Notes: generated by a model from the letters alone, not told the origin. A stretch of 32,588 nt of DNA from Chara braunii (GCA_003427395.1 BFEA01000043.1:4185383-4217970), one strand, 5' to 3'. Positions 16,279 through 25,690 are shown, numbered from the stretch's first letter. Made by a program: numbers and translations.

Positions 16279-17511
16279 ATGCGAGCGGAAGGGAAAGGGC
16301 GTGGGAGGGGAAGGTGGTCCAACTGTGGTAGGTACTTGATGGAGAATACTACTCCGCCACCCCCGCAAGGACAGCAAACTCCACCCACGTACGAGCAACC
16401 TCTACCTGCTTACCTGCAGCTGATGGGGGGAATTTACCATCCATCACTGTTGGCACCGTACGGGCTTACCCCGGTTCAGCAGCAGTTCGCACCAGCAATT
16501 CATCAAGCACCGACATTCTACCCAGGACAGGCATCGACTTCTGCTAATGGGCAGTATAATCAAGGGTTTGGACGTGGAATCGGGGGGAACTACCAACCGA
16601 GAGCTTTCTTTACAAGGGAGCATGCAGACTTTATTGACAAGCTGAAAATCAAGGATGCCATCGAGGAGGCGCGAAAGAGAGACATAGAAGAGATAGCAAG
16701 GTTAAAATATCTGAGCCGCGAGTCTATTAGACAGAAGGAGAAGAGTAGGAAGGATGGGAGTATGAAGAAGCAGGGTGGTAAAGACAAAGGGAAAGGTAAA
16801 GAGGTCGAAGAAAGGAAGGTTGATGATATGAAAAGATGGGTGGCAGAGAACTTTGAGAATTCTTTGAAAATACTGACAGAAAAGTTGGAAGTGGTTGAAA
16901 AAAAGTCAAAACTAGGGGAAAGTGAGGTGGAGGAACTAAAGAGATTGAGAGCTGAGAAAAAACTAAGAGAGCTGAGGGAAAGCTCGAGCAATGAAAAAAG
17001 GAAGAGGGACATGGCACCGCCAGGGCGGCCGCGAGTCGGTAAGGTTAGATCTTGGTCAGGGTTACTAAGGAAAGGTGGAAAGAAGAAGACACATGTGGAA
17101 GTGTCATCTGATGATGGTGAAAAAGATGCTGTAGTCCAGAAAATAAAAGGGAAATTAGAGGAATCAGGGGGGAACCTCGAGAAGGTGCTGGTGTTAAAAG
17201 ATCTCATTGAGGAATTATTAGCAGCAAAGAGTGCTGCAGGGAGCTCATCGGGTGGGATTGGAATGGGCATGAAAGGGAGTGAGAAACAGGGAGAACCGGA
17301 AAAGGGGAAAAGGCTAAGGATGTGGCAAAGAAGAATGAGGAACCTGATCTGGCAACGGGAAAGGAAACCGGGAAGGAGGATCTTGCCCCTGGCCTGTATT
17401 TCAGAGACAGGGTTGTCTATTACTACGCTATGCATTACACTGAGATTCAATCTCTATGCAAGAAGAAGGGCATCCCGTACAAAAAGAAAGATGGGGGTGT
17501 ATGGGAATTAG
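16279..17511 (+). CDS. Gag-like ORF1 of element C, N-terminal and coiled-coil part
   Basis: This 410-codon frame starts at an ATG preceded in frame by TAG. The N-terminus is Arg/Gly-rich, then Pro/Gln/Tyr-rich (about residues 25-110). A long, highly charged, coiled-coil-like region follows (about 120-250, rich in Lys, Glu and Arg), then a Lys-rich part and a Gly/Ser stretch near 325-340. There is no CCHC knuckle as in B; only one Cys remains in SNCGRY near residue 16. After about 17300 the true frame moves to the one ending at 17663, so the last 60 or so residues here are out of phase. It occupies the same place as ORF1 of B and probably had the same RNA-binding or packaging role. Confidence 0.7.
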   Translation: MRAEGKGRGRGRWSNCGRYLMENTTPPPPQGQQTPPTYEQPLPAYLQLMGGIYHPSLLAPYGLTPVQQQFAPAIHQAPTFYPGQASTSANGQYNQGFGRGIGGNYQPRAFFTREHADFIDKLKIKDAIEEARKRDIEEIARLKYLSRESIRQKEKSRKDGSMKKQGGKDKGKGKEVEERKVDDMKRWVAENFENSLKILTEKLEVVEKKSKLGESEVEELKRLRAEKKLRELRESSSNEKRKRDMAPPGRPRVGKVRSWSGLLRKGGKKKTHVEVSSDDGEKDAVVQKIKGKLEESGGNLEKVLVLKDLIEELLAAKSAAGSSSGGIGMGMKGSEKQGEPEKGKRLRMWQRRMRNLIWQRERKPGRRILPLACISETGLSITTLCITLRFNLYARRRASRTKRKMGVYGN

Positions 17512-17663
17512 CGAGACTAGACTTTGAGGTGTTGCAGAAGTTAGAGGAGCAGAAGGAAGAGAGCAACACGACTGACAACGAGACGAGTGAGGACAGCAGC
17601 GAGCATGAGAGCAGCTCGGAGTCAGAGAAAGACTATGGACAGGACGACATCGCAGGGATTTGA
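17322..17663 (+). pseudogene. C-terminal part of ORF1 of element C (frameshifted)
   Basis: The frame carries a compact domain with HYTEIQSLCKKKGIPYKKKD and WELARLDFEVLQKL, followed by an acidic Ser/Glu-rich tail. The helix-basic-helix pattern is a little like SAP-type nucleic-acid-binding motifs and resembles the segment near residues 365-410 of ORF1 in B. A single-base indel near 17300 probably separated it from the frame that starts at 16279. The TGA at 17661-17663 is followed in the same phase by more conserved-looking sequence that leads to the nuclease. Confidence 0.65.
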
Positions 17664-17894
17664 ACGTGCCTTAGTAAAATAACCCTCTTGAGGGCCTGCA
17701 GAAGGATCATAGATATATCAAGCAAGTATGGTCGTGTGCTAGAAAAGAAAGTCAATGTGGTGTTGAAATTGTTAGTCCTAATCCTATGTTTAAGGGATTT
17801 TATAAGATGGGGAAAGGTGTACGTCAAATATTGGGTAAATATGACACATGAGTAAAGAAGTAAATTACTGCAGGCTAGGAGTTGTTTACATCTA
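17664..17894 (+). pseudogene. Segment between ORF1 stop and GIY-YIG in element C
   Basis: In the phase of both neighbours, this stretch reads without a stop for about 63 codons (including ACRRIIDISSKYG and VVLKLLVLILCLRDF) to a TAA near 17856, then continues to the nuclease (LHLLISPFFKL). The pattern resembles the equivalent stretch in B, so it was probably the N-terminus of ORF2. Confidence 0.45.
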
Positions 17895-18299
17895 TTGATC
17901 TCTCCCTTTTTTAAGCTTACGTATGTGGGAAAGACAGAGAGGGCTCTCGAAACAAGGTGGTTGGAGCACCAGCGAAGTATTTTTTCCAAGCAAAAGCAGA
18001 AATTGCACCGCTGGCTGGAAAAAGCAGGTGCTCGTAACTACGTTGCTCTACCCATTTTATACGGAGATGATAAATCTCTCGGAAGAATGGAGGAATGTAC
18101 CATTGGTTATACTAATCCAGGCCTGAACATGAGAAGAGCAACAAGAAAGTTAAGTAGGAGAAGTCCAAGAAGACAGGCTAAGAAAGCAGGACAAAGGGAA
18201 GAAGTGAGGGTGCCATTGGTATTTAACTGTAAAGAACTTGGTGTGGTTAATAAACCGAGCCTCCTAAAAGTACTTAAGAAGGTTAGGGATATGAAGTAG
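17895..18299 (+). CDS. GIY-YIG endonuclease domain of element C ORF2
   Basis: This 134-codon frame carries the second half of a GIY-YIG motif as TYVGK (residues 9-13, with LLISPFF just upstream standing for the first strand). ETRWLEHQ (about 20-27) contains the likely catalytic Arg, and a Glu in RMEECTIG (about 60) is the likely metal ligand. YVALP at about 50-54 matches YIAIP of B and YVAIP of A. An Arg/Lys-rich tail follows. The first strand lies upstream of the ATG, so the start shown is only the first ATG. TAG at 18297-18299 interrupts a frame that continues in the same phase into the linker, so it is probably a nonsense mutation. Confidence 0.8.
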   Translation: MISPFFKLTYVGKTERALETRWLEHQRSIFSKQKQKLHRWLEKAGARNYVALPILYGDDKSLGRMEECTIGYTNPGLNMRRATRKLSRRSPRRQAKKAGQREEVRVPLVFNCKELGVVNKPSLLKVLKKVRDMK

Positions 18300-18326
18300 T
18301 GTAAGATAAGCAACGCTAAAAGTGAC

Positions 18327-18932
18327 TTGTGGTTGTATGCATGGAGGTTGGTCAAGTTACTCTATGAGGACAGTTGTGTTGAATTTAAGGGGAAGGGAAT
18401 GAAATTGAGGGACGTTAAGCAGTCTATTCAAGCATGGGGTGAATGGACGCTGACTGAAATTATGAAAACCAAAAGCAAGATAGACGAAGCAAAAACTGAA
18501 GCTATCTTTATTTTAAAAGCGCCATGGAAGAGAAAGTTATTGTACAAGAAAAGCTTGAATGAATCACTGTTTATAAATACTGGCATAAAACAGCTGAACA
18601 CAGCAAGGGGGAGACAGATAACAAGAGAGATTATTACTCAGGTCACAAAGAAAATATATGGAATTAACCCAAGGTGTAGGATTTCTGTGAAATTGCCCTT
18701 TTCTGAATATGTGAGCAAAGGTAAGGTACATGAGGCTGTAAAAAGTTGGTTGAAGGATCGAATTTTTCCTAAGGCTCTATCTGACTTGTTGGTTGGCAGA
18801 ATGAGAACGGTCTGGCAAAAAAGGAAGTCCGTTGGCAGGATCCTGCATAACCATCAGCGCTTCGTAAGGAGACGTGGTCATCCTGTACTTGTGAAGCATT
18901 TGACTTGTCCCGAACACAAGGGCATGTTCTAG
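18327..18932 (+). pseudogene. Linker region of element C ORF2
   Basis: This 201-codon frame is in the same phase as the nuclease frame. It is basic and aligns with the linkers of A and B through VGRMRTVWQKRKSVGRILHN (B has RRMRIVWTKNNSVARLLHN). The next conserved block (TQGHVLVRLDV, counterpart of EGHIAFRAMD in B) is found from about 18914 in another phase, so a frameshift lies near 18900. Its function is unknown. Confidence 0.65.
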
Positions 18933-19258
18933 TAAGGTTAGATGTCATTGGTGGGATTCGGGACTTTGTCCTTAACGCAAAAAACATTCCCCATCCTTGA
19001 ACTTTGATAACAAGACAGGAAGTGAACCGGGCATGTAATATGGTCATTGAACCATTGAAAAGGATGGGTTGCTTGGATCAGAAGGAAAGCATTCACATAC
19101 AGCAAGGGGACTACTGCACAAGACAAGCACAAGTATCTGCGGGATGCTGCACATAATATGTACTTGGGCTGAAACAGGCATTTGATGGCTTGGTTCTTTC
19201 TCCTCTGGATCAGAATCCTGGTGCCACTCTTGTGGAATGTCCGGTGTTGTATGAAAAA
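18914..19258 (+). pseudogene. Start of the RT region of element C (frame with stops)
   Basis: In the RT phase this stretch reads GHVLVRLDVIGG, then NAKNIPHP followed by TGA, then a Cys/Gln-containing part, and after a further stop GLVLSPLDQNPGATL and ECPVLYEK directly before TGA at 19258-19260. The GLVLS..D.NPG.TL..CP..Y pattern is shared with B. Confidence 0.65.
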
Positions 19259-19261
19259 TGA

Positions 19262-19822
19262 ATGAGTATGATGTACAATGAGAGCTCGAGCTATGAAAAG
19301 ATCGACAATGATGAGAGGGAAGTTCTAAAAAAGACAAAGAAACGATTTTGTTCAATGAAACTTTGTAGAATTGCAAGCTGGGATCAGAAAGGGAGGCTGC
19401 AACATGCCTACTTTCTTTCGAAGGACAAGGACCTTCGGAAGAAGAGGCCTATCGTACCTTCGTTCCTGAGCCCAACTTCATGCGCAATGAGTCTTTTGTC
19501 CAAGAGTTTGAACTTTCTCATAAAGACACTCAGTGTGAGACACTTTAACCTCTCGAGGCCGAAACAATTAAAAGATGAAATCGAGAAAGTGAACAAGAAG
19601 GTAAATGAAAAATCGGGAATGGATGGGAGATTGCTTGCTAGAACCTATGATGTGAAGGAAATATTTACAAAACTACCGCACGACGAAATCATGACAGCAG
19701 TGACGTGGATAATTGAAGTATTTCGAGACAGAGGGCATGGTTGGATTAGGGTAAAAACGAGAGGCAGAAAGCAACCTTCGGCAAATCGCATGGGGAGTCT
19801 AGGTGGAAGTCAATTAGAATGA
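19262..19822 (+). pseudogene. RT fingers and motif A of element C
   Basis: This 186-codon fragment contains HAYFLSKDKDLRKKRPIVPS (counterpart of RGYALPKHK..QKWRPICPT in B) and motif A as YDVKEIFTKLPHD with the catalytic Asp. It ends at a stop after KTRGRKQ, where the basic KKRGKGAKL of A and B lies. The next RT part continues in another phase. Confidence 0.8.
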
Positions 19823-20536
19823 ATGACCTTACTACGCTGACAACCTTTCAACTTCAACACACCTTTTTCTACTCCATGACTCAGATTCCCAGGCAGAGGA
19901 TAGGGATTCCAATGTGAGGAAGAGCAAGTCCCCCTCTGGCCAATGTGATGTGCATCTTTGCAGAGCAGCAGTTCATTTCGACACTTGATAGTGATTCCAA
20001 GTATATAGAAGGAAAGATATTCATTGATGATTTGTTGCTTGTGGGTTGGTATGATAGCCAGGAGAAAGATGGGGAAAGCAGGATGAATGGTGTACTTGAT
20101 AAAGTAATGGAATGTTACCACAAAGATCTCACGCTTGAGCGGCTTGAGCGGACGGATGGTGGAAACGGGATTCTTGAATTTCTTGAGACGAGACAGCGCC
20201 CACAAGTTCAAGAATATTGGAACTATCTGGGATGGAGAGAAGGGTCGTTATAAAACCATGAGGGATTTTGAATCGTATGCACCCAAGATTCAGAAATTTG
20301 CTACGGTCTTCAACACTCTCTGCAGGATTTGGGACAACTCCAATACCAAGCTTACATTATGGTTAAGTCTTGTCACATTTATGAAGGAAGCTAGTCTTGT
20401 CACATTTATGAAGGAAGCTGGACTTCTTGGGTATCCAAAAGAAACTTTTTTGACTGGCTTGAGAAAGATGGCCAGAATGCGGAAATCAGAGTTCGAGATT
20501 GACATGATCCGAAAGTTTATACATTGGATTGAGTAG
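19823..20536 (+). pseudogene. RT palm and thumb of element C, broken
   Basis: Motif B is read as GIPM-stop-GRASPPLA; the stop TGA replaces the Gly of PMG. Motif C follows as IFIDDLLLV with both Asp residues. The thumb-like part (MRDFESYAPKIQKFATV) lies in a different phase, so a frameshift lies between. Near the end, 27 bp (20366-20392) are repeated in tandem (20393-20419), duplicating the peptide SLVTFMKEA. The stop at 20534-20536 may be the original end of ORF2. Confidence 0.75.
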
Positions 20537-20620
20537 GAGTGAACGGAAGGGGGTGGGAGGGATGGAAGGGCTGGGGTGCTAAAGAGAAGGGGGGGGGGGA
20601 AGGGCGGATGAGAAAAATAG

Positions 20621-21078
20621 GGGGCGAAAAGAGCCCACTCGGGAGAAGCCAGCATGAAACGGTACTTGAAAAGTCGAAACAGGGACGTGAGAAGGAAATA
20701 GGAGGACGCCCCCTGCCGGAATAGACTGGCACGGTGAGGTGGCAGATCTTGCGACGAGATTTCGGATTTCTTTTTTCTTTTTCTTTCTTTTTTTCTTTTT
20801 TCTTTTTTCTTTTTTCTTTTTTCGATATCTGCTTTTACTTTCCTTGAGGTGCCGCCGCGTTTTTTCCAACAGTAACTCGTAGGGAAGCAGCGGGTTTCTC
20901 GAAAGCGGACGAAGTATGAGCAGATATATTGGAATATTGGGAGTAGTTGCTCCTCTTGGCCTGGGCAGCAGGACAGAAGGGTCGAGCGCCGGTGGTGGTT
21001 TCATCGGCGATGCTCAGGGATTCTTTGCTGTGAGAAGTAAAGTCCATGAGTTCCTGATTGGTGTATTTGAATTGAATT
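20621..21078 (+). repeat. Direct repeat (3' pseudo-LTR) of element C
   Basis: This 458-bp partner of 14851-15300 is in the same orientation. It begins 85 bp after the RT stop codon and ends directly at the right target-site duplication. Confidence 0.9.
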
Positions 21079-21090
21079 GAAATCCTTCAA
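21079..21090. repeat. Target-site duplication of element C, right copy
   Basis: GAAATCCTTCAA, identical to 14839-14850. Confidence 0.8.
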
Positions 21091-21355
21091 AAGGGACTTG
21101 CAGCTCATGTTCCGGAACTGGTTCCAGCTTCAACCAGGAGCGTTGCTCAGATCTCCAGTTTTTTTCTCAGAACCATTTCCCCCTTCTGAATTAGCTCTAG
21201 TTGAATTACAGTGGTATGGCAGAGGGGGAATTTAAATATTGGAAGGAAAGATGCTTGTATGTTATTTCCAGATCTGGCGGTCCTGATGGACTGAAGAGGT
21301 GTTTTCTCTTCATTTTGATGGTACACTTATCTTTTAAAAAAAATCATATGTAATT

Positions 21356-21492
21356 AAGGGACGCTGGACCCGATTTCCAGCAGGTGCAACTCCCCACCAA
21401 TAGATGGAGTGACCAAGCAGACCTAGTAGGAGGGGATGCTCTTATCACCCACCCTATTAGATCATGCAGGGTAAGAACAAAAAAAAAAAAAG
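21356..21492 (+). mobile_element. LINE 3' tail, plus-strand copy
   Basis: This is the only copy in plus orientation: GGGACGCTGGACCC near 21359, then CTCCCCACCAATAGATGGAG, ATGCTCTTATCA, and an A13 tract at about 21480-21492. A short A tract (A7) lies before it near 21337. Confidence 0.7.
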
Positions 21493-21807
21493 AAGACTAC
21501 AAAATTTTGCCTACCACAGCAACAGTTCTACAGAAACTTACTCTCTACAGGCTATCCACTGATCCGCGCTCTTTAGCGCATCAGGCTAACCTACCTGTTG
21601 CCAACCATGGACTCAAAACCAGTTTCCCTTCTGGGGAAGTTGTCGCCAGCAGATTGTCTCTGGCCCAAGTCTTCTGGAACCAAATAAGGCTTAGGCCTTT
21701 CCGTTGCCAGTCTGCAATCACAATCGATCTGATCTGAGTGACGATCAGAATCTTGAGCTTGGAAAAGTGGAGGCTTTCTTTCCTAAACAGCTTCTGATTA
21801 CGCGTGT

Positions 21808-22000
21808 ACCATAAGCCACCAGTACTCGGCCCAGCTACCGAAGCCGAGCCTTCCAGCCCCCTGCGCACCAAGTCCTGCCGAACCGCCGTCGGTCTTTTTC
21901 GTTTTCATTTTGGCAGTGGCCTCCAGCCAATGCGGTCCGGTAGGTGGAAGCCCGAATGCCGCGGCCGATAGCTGGGCCAAGTACTGGTGGTATAAGATGG
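21808..22000. mobile_element. MITE-like inverted-repeat element
   Basis: The left arm ACCATAAGCCACCAGTACT (from 21808, extending through CGGCCCAGCTACCG) is matched by the complement of the right arm (21963-22000), imperfectly over about 36 bp. The arms share CCACCARTACT with the MITE at 13211-13369. It lies within the minus-strand LINE remnant and appears to have inserted into it. Confidence 0.5.
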
Positions 22001-22004
22001 TCAT

Positions 22005-22690
22005 GATTACTCCTCTGCATACCTGGGCTATGTATCCCCATCCAAACCCCATGGGGATAGGTGGGATACTGCAACCTGAATTAATCCAGGCGTCTGTCCA
22101 TGGATGAGGGAACTTCCTAACTTTGTCAAATGTGATCTCCACCAAAGCCAGATCTGAACAGAGTGGGGGCAACCACTCCAGAGATGATCAGTAGACTCAA
22201 TGGCCCCGTCACAACAACTGCAGGTTAATGGCAGGGGCATCCCTTTAGAAGACAGCCAAGCTGCTGAGGGGATGGCCTGCATGGACTTCAACCATAGAAG
22301 GCTGGGTCCGGCAGGTGGCACAGCTGCTCCCATAGCTTCAGGAATTGATCGTTTGACGGGACGTGAGGAATGACCGCCTCTCATCTCTTTTTTGTTTTGA
22401 CAAGGGGAGGGTTCTTAAGCCTATTCAACTGAATCCTCCTCCCCATTTTGGAGGTGTAATGTTCCAGTGTGAGGAAGGCCCCTGCTTTCTTTTCATCCAT
22501 CCATCCACAGATAAAAGGGTCAACCTTATATGCGGAAGCCTTCCGGCCGCCTGTACAGGTTTCTTTCCCGGTTGGGCCTGTCGTAACCCACACCTTGACC
22601 TCCTCCATGTCTGTGTCCAATTGGACCACTTCTTCGCCCTGGATGTCCCCTAGGACAATCTTTATGTTTTTTCTTTGAAACAACGGACGT
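22005..22690 (-). pseudogene. LINE C-terminus (zf-RVT region), remnant
   Basis: On the minus strand, two phases together give a typical LINE ORF2 C-terminus. The upstream phase (22683-22381) ends in LTLEHYTSKMGRRIQLNRLK. The downstream phase (22384-22028) contains CSCCDGAIESTDHLWSGCPH and VQIWLWW, which match the Cys/His zinc-binding zf-RVT region found after the RT in plant LINEs. A frameshift separates them near 22380. RT motifs themselves are absent, so the copy is 5'-truncated. This LINE differs in sequence from the remnant at 28981-29737. Confidence 0.65.
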
Positions 22691-22716
22691 GGGAGGTTCT
22701 GAGTCTGTAAAGATCC

Positions 22717-23187
22717 AGCGGCCTAGCTCAGTTGGTAAGGCATGCAAGTGGCATTCAGGAGGTCTTGGGTTCAATCCCCATTGGCCTCATGCACGTTCCT
22801 GGGCAAGCTTGTCGCCCGCCACCTAGAGATATGCCGTTGGTCCCCCGAGTGGCATTGAGCAGAGACTGCTGATGTTCATAGGGGGAGGGGACCGGAGGGG
22901 AGGCACAGTGACTGGCCCATAGAAAAGCTCGGTCCTGATGCTACCGGCTGACCCCTGGCTGGTATCGCCCACCTGCTGTAGCAGGTATCGCACCTGCTGG
23001 TGGGTGCAGCTCCTGCATGTTCCCTCATTGGAGGCTTGAGCACGGATGTGGCTGCTACAGGGTTCCCGTAATACTATAATGACAATAAAAAAGGCCTGAA
23101 CGACCGTCCTGTCCAGATTTGACATGTAATTGAATTGGTTGGGCTTAAAGAATTGGCCTTCAAAAAAAAAAAAAAAAAAAAAAAAAA
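22717..23187 (+). mobile_element. tRNA-derived SINE with poly(A) tail
   Basis: The head at about 22720-22790 has an A box, TAGCTCAGTTGG, matching the Pol III consensus, and a B box, GGGTTCAATCCCC, 36 nt later, with partly pairing ends (GGCC with GGCC). About 370 bp of tRNA-unrelated body follow, then a 26-base poly(A) at 23162-23187. This layout is that of a tRNA-derived SINE. No target-site duplication was found. The 3' tract also forms one arm of an inverted repeat (see 23162-23437). Confidence 0.75.
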
Positions 23188-23437
23188 CACTGGTTGGCAA
23201 AGAAATCAGGTGCCAACTTCGAAACGGCAATTTGGTTAGAAAAGAATCTGTTGGGCTTTTTTTTTTTTTTTTTTTTTTCCCATCTGACACCACGGCCGAC
23301 CCCTGTAAATGTGACACCTGGCCTGACACCACGGCCGACCACCCAGCCTGACACCACGGTCGCGAAACTTTCATTGCCATTTTCAAACTCGCGCCTGGTT
23401 TCTTTGCCGGCGCATGTTTTTTTTTTTTTTTTTTTTT
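23162..23437. repeat. Fold-back element between A26 and T21 tracts
   Basis: Sequence 23192-23232 (GGTTGGCAAAGAAATCAGG...GGCAAT) is inversely repeated at 23372-23412 (ATTGCCATTTTC...CCTGGTTTCTTTGCCGG). The arms are continued outward by poly(A) on the left and poly(T) on the right, so the strand could fold into a hairpin of about 65 bp. Between the arms lie a T22 tract (23257-23278) and three copies of CTGACACCACGGYCG (about 23284, 23323, 23348). Confidence 0.7.
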
Positions 23438-23464
23438 AAGCTGGGAAACGGGCCCAGCGTCCCT
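23417..23464 (-). repeat. Very short LINE 3' tail copy
   Basis: GGGACGCTGGGCCCGTTTCC on the minus strand runs almost directly into poly(A) (poly(T) at 23417-23437), a severely reduced version of the LINE tail unit. Confidence 0.55.
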
Positions 23465-23598
23465 CACATTTATGCCGCAGCCATGCGGAGCTGGACAAGG
23501 CACTTTCGGCCAAACCCATCCCCAACCGCAGCTTCACACAGCACAGAAGGATCTATAAAAAAGCCCAACAAAAACAAAACCATCTCACCGGTCTACCC

Positions 23599-23905
23599 TT
23601 TTTTTTTTTTTTTTTTTTTTTAAGAGAGTCTCCTGCCTGTGTTAGTGGTGCTGATAAGAGCAGACACCACTAGCACCTGGGGAGAGGCTCCATCTATTGG
23701 TGGGGAGCAACACCTGCTGGAAAACGGGTCCAGCGTCCCTTCACAAAATGAACTTGAGCCCTATCAGAGTACAATCAGAACAAAAGTGGGAGGTTCCTGC
23801 CAGCATTGATTACCCTGGAGTCCAGGGGATTGACTGGGCAGGACGGAGGAAAAGGGGAGGAATCTCTTCACCCTGAACCTGGCGCCAGATCTTGCTGTTA
23901 CCCTA
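23599..23905 (-). mobile_element. 5'-truncated LINE 3' tail, copy 3 (long form)
   Basis: Poly(T) at 23599-23622 (poly(A) on the minus strand) is followed by the full unit: CTGATAAGAGCAGACACCAC, CTCCATCTATTGGTGGGGAG, the CCAGCGTCCC end, then the longer part with GAGGTTCCTGCCAGCATTGA and CTCTTCACCCTGAA. It closely matches 12160-12470. Confidence 0.8.
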
Positions 23906-23917
23906 ATTGCCAAGTCA

Positions 23918-24138
23918 ACAAAGTTGCACACATGCACATATCCTGTCCCAATAACCCTAATCTAATTTGAAAGTTGACCCTAATCTACCAGTAATCAATC
24001 CTGGATTTCACACAGCACAGAAGGATAGCAAGTTATACCCTGCGTCTACAAAGTTGCACACACACACATTTCCTGTTCCAATAACCCTAATCTAATGTGA
24101 AAGTTATACCCTAATCTGCCAGTAATCAATCCTGAATT
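23918..24138. repeat. Local duplication of about 90 bp
   Basis: Positions 23918-24006 and 24048-24138 are near-identical (ACAAAGTTGCACACA...CCCTAATCTAAT...AGTAATCAATCCTG). TTCACACAGCACAGAAGGAT, found between them near 24008, also occurs near 23531. The CCCTAAT words look telomere-like but do not form an array. Confidence 0.8.
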
Positions 24139-25176
24139 AGCTAAACATCGAAAGAACAGCTTTATGCCGTAATTTAGTGCGGCACCCTCCACTACGTGAC
24201 CAAGACGAGGTAATCCGCAGCAGACAGGAGGCAAGCAGGCAGGGGTCATCGAGAGTGGCAGGACCAATGTGGGCAGTAGGATCAGGCCCGTCATTCCCGT
24301 AGGCCCCTCCAAATGTTCATTCTACCCAAAGCGTCAACAAATCCCAGATGAGCAACAGCACCATCAAAACGACCAATTTTCATTCTGCCTGGCAGACCAG
24401 CAACTGTTGCCAGTCACAGGTAGGTATTTTCACGTACACAACGATGGAGCATAAAGGGTCACTCACCCTGCTCCGCGAGGGCAGGCGAGGCACTCCACAC
24501 AACACGTCGCTCGACAGCAGAAAAGGTCAATCCACAGAAGTCAGAAGATGATAGGTAAAAGCGGATGATAATGAATCTGTCGGTGTTAGGTAATATGTTG
24601 ATGATGGGGCGTTGCATGGTAGTTGGTGAGTAATAAGCGAACTATTGAAAAGAAAGTGATAGCAAGTAGGCAGTCTATTGGGAATCGGTTATAAAGAATC
24701 TAAGGATGATAGGTACCAGGCGATCGGTTTGTGATAAGGTGATCGGTATAGGGTAATCCCTTACGGCAGGCAAGACAAGCTACAGCAGCAAGAAGTTCCT
24801 CCAGTCATATCTCGCATCGACCAGCCACACATGTGCAACAGGCTGTCGGTGGAGCCCAGATCCAACGCTGCTCATATCACAGAAAGGCAACCATCTTAAA
24901 GAAGATGCCGAAATCCTGACTCTCCACCCACAATCCACGTGGCACAGTACAAGCAACCGGGAAAAAAAGAAAAAGAAAAAAAGGGAAATCCTGCTACTCC
25001 GCACAACACAATTCAGCAACAAAGCAATCGGTGATGAAAACTCAATCAGAGCACTCGTTCTTTGCACACTTGCTTCTTCATGACACAAGATCGATCTTTT
25101 CTCTCCTTCGCACCAACAGTGTACTTACAGGAGAAGCCAAGAATCCCACGATCTCGGGATGGTAATGGATGATAAT

Positions 25177-25179
<3 letters not shown>
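24139..25179. other. No recognisable gene; diverged repeats
   Basis: Open frames are short and show no domain I recognise. The part near 24935-25020 resembles pieces at 27660-27735 and 27948-28020 (words such as GGCACAG, GCAACC and a CCACTCC/ACTCCGCAC box), so a diverged repeat family runs through here. Confidence 0.4.
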
Positions 25180-25208
<29 letters not shown>

Positions 25209-25276
25209 GATGGGAACAAGGCTCCAATCTATTCGTGGGGAGCAACACGTGCTGGGAACCGAGCCCAGCGTCCCAT
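25180..25276 (-). mobile_element. 5'-truncated LINE 3' tail, copy 4 (short)
   Basis: Poly(T) at about 25180-25208 is followed by GGCTCCAATCTATTCGTGGG and GAGCCCAGCGTCCC. It is the short tail unit with an internal loss of the CTGATAAGAGCAG part. Confidence 0.7.
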
Positions 25277-25690
25277 ATGGAAATTTACATACAATTTTGA
25301 AAAATTGAGATGCCAGGGCCATTACCCAGCTTTGGATCAGAAAAATTGGAGCTACTTAGAAAATAACCACGACAAACTTCAGAATGTGAACAGAATTCAG
25401 AACTACGCAGAACCCCCCCCCATCCATCCACTTTACCTCACTCCGGCAAGACTTACTGCAGCAGAGCCACCATCTCTACTGCTGCTATACCCTATTTCAA
25501 TCCTACCAGCTAGCCCCCTCACTAGTAGGACGCATGATATCCCCCCATCTCCTTCTCCCACTCACCTCGTTTCTTTTTAGAATAGACCGCCGGGGTCGTA
25601 AAAGAAATCTCAAGCTCCCTATCAAGCCCTTCCAGAGTTCCTCAAAGTTGTCTTACTCCCTGCCGAGCTCTTTGAGGCCTCACACCCCCA
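25277..25690. other. No recognisable gene
   Basis: A pyrimidine-rich stretch with short frames only. I see no domain or repeat structure. Confidence 0.4.

Larger units (their letters stand above)
14851..21078 (+). mobile_element. Element C: full-length Penelope-like element with pseudo-LTRs
   Basis: The 6.2-kb element is bounded by a 12-bp target-site duplication and carries direct repeats of about 455 bp at both ends. Inside, on the plus strand, are ORF1 (coiled coil), a GIY-YIG nuclease, a linker and an RT, the same order as B. Its proteins are strongly diverged from A and B (motif B reads PM-stop-GRASPPLA), so it is a separate subfamily. Many stops and frameshifts in ORF2 show an inactive copy. 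Confidence 0.85.

Noticed and set aside
17101-17130. CTGATGATGGTGAAA as a second hammerhead core
   Set aside because: It lies inside the ORF1 coding sequence of element C (SSDDGEKD), and no stem II can form between the two core parts.
16590-17450. 286-codon minus-strand Ser/Phe/Leu-rich frame
   Set aside because: It is the antisense shadow of the Lys/Glu-rich ORF1 coiled coil of element C.
23937-24130. CCCTAAT words as telomeric repeat
   Set aside because: Only a few scattered words within a 90-bp local duplication, with no tandem array.
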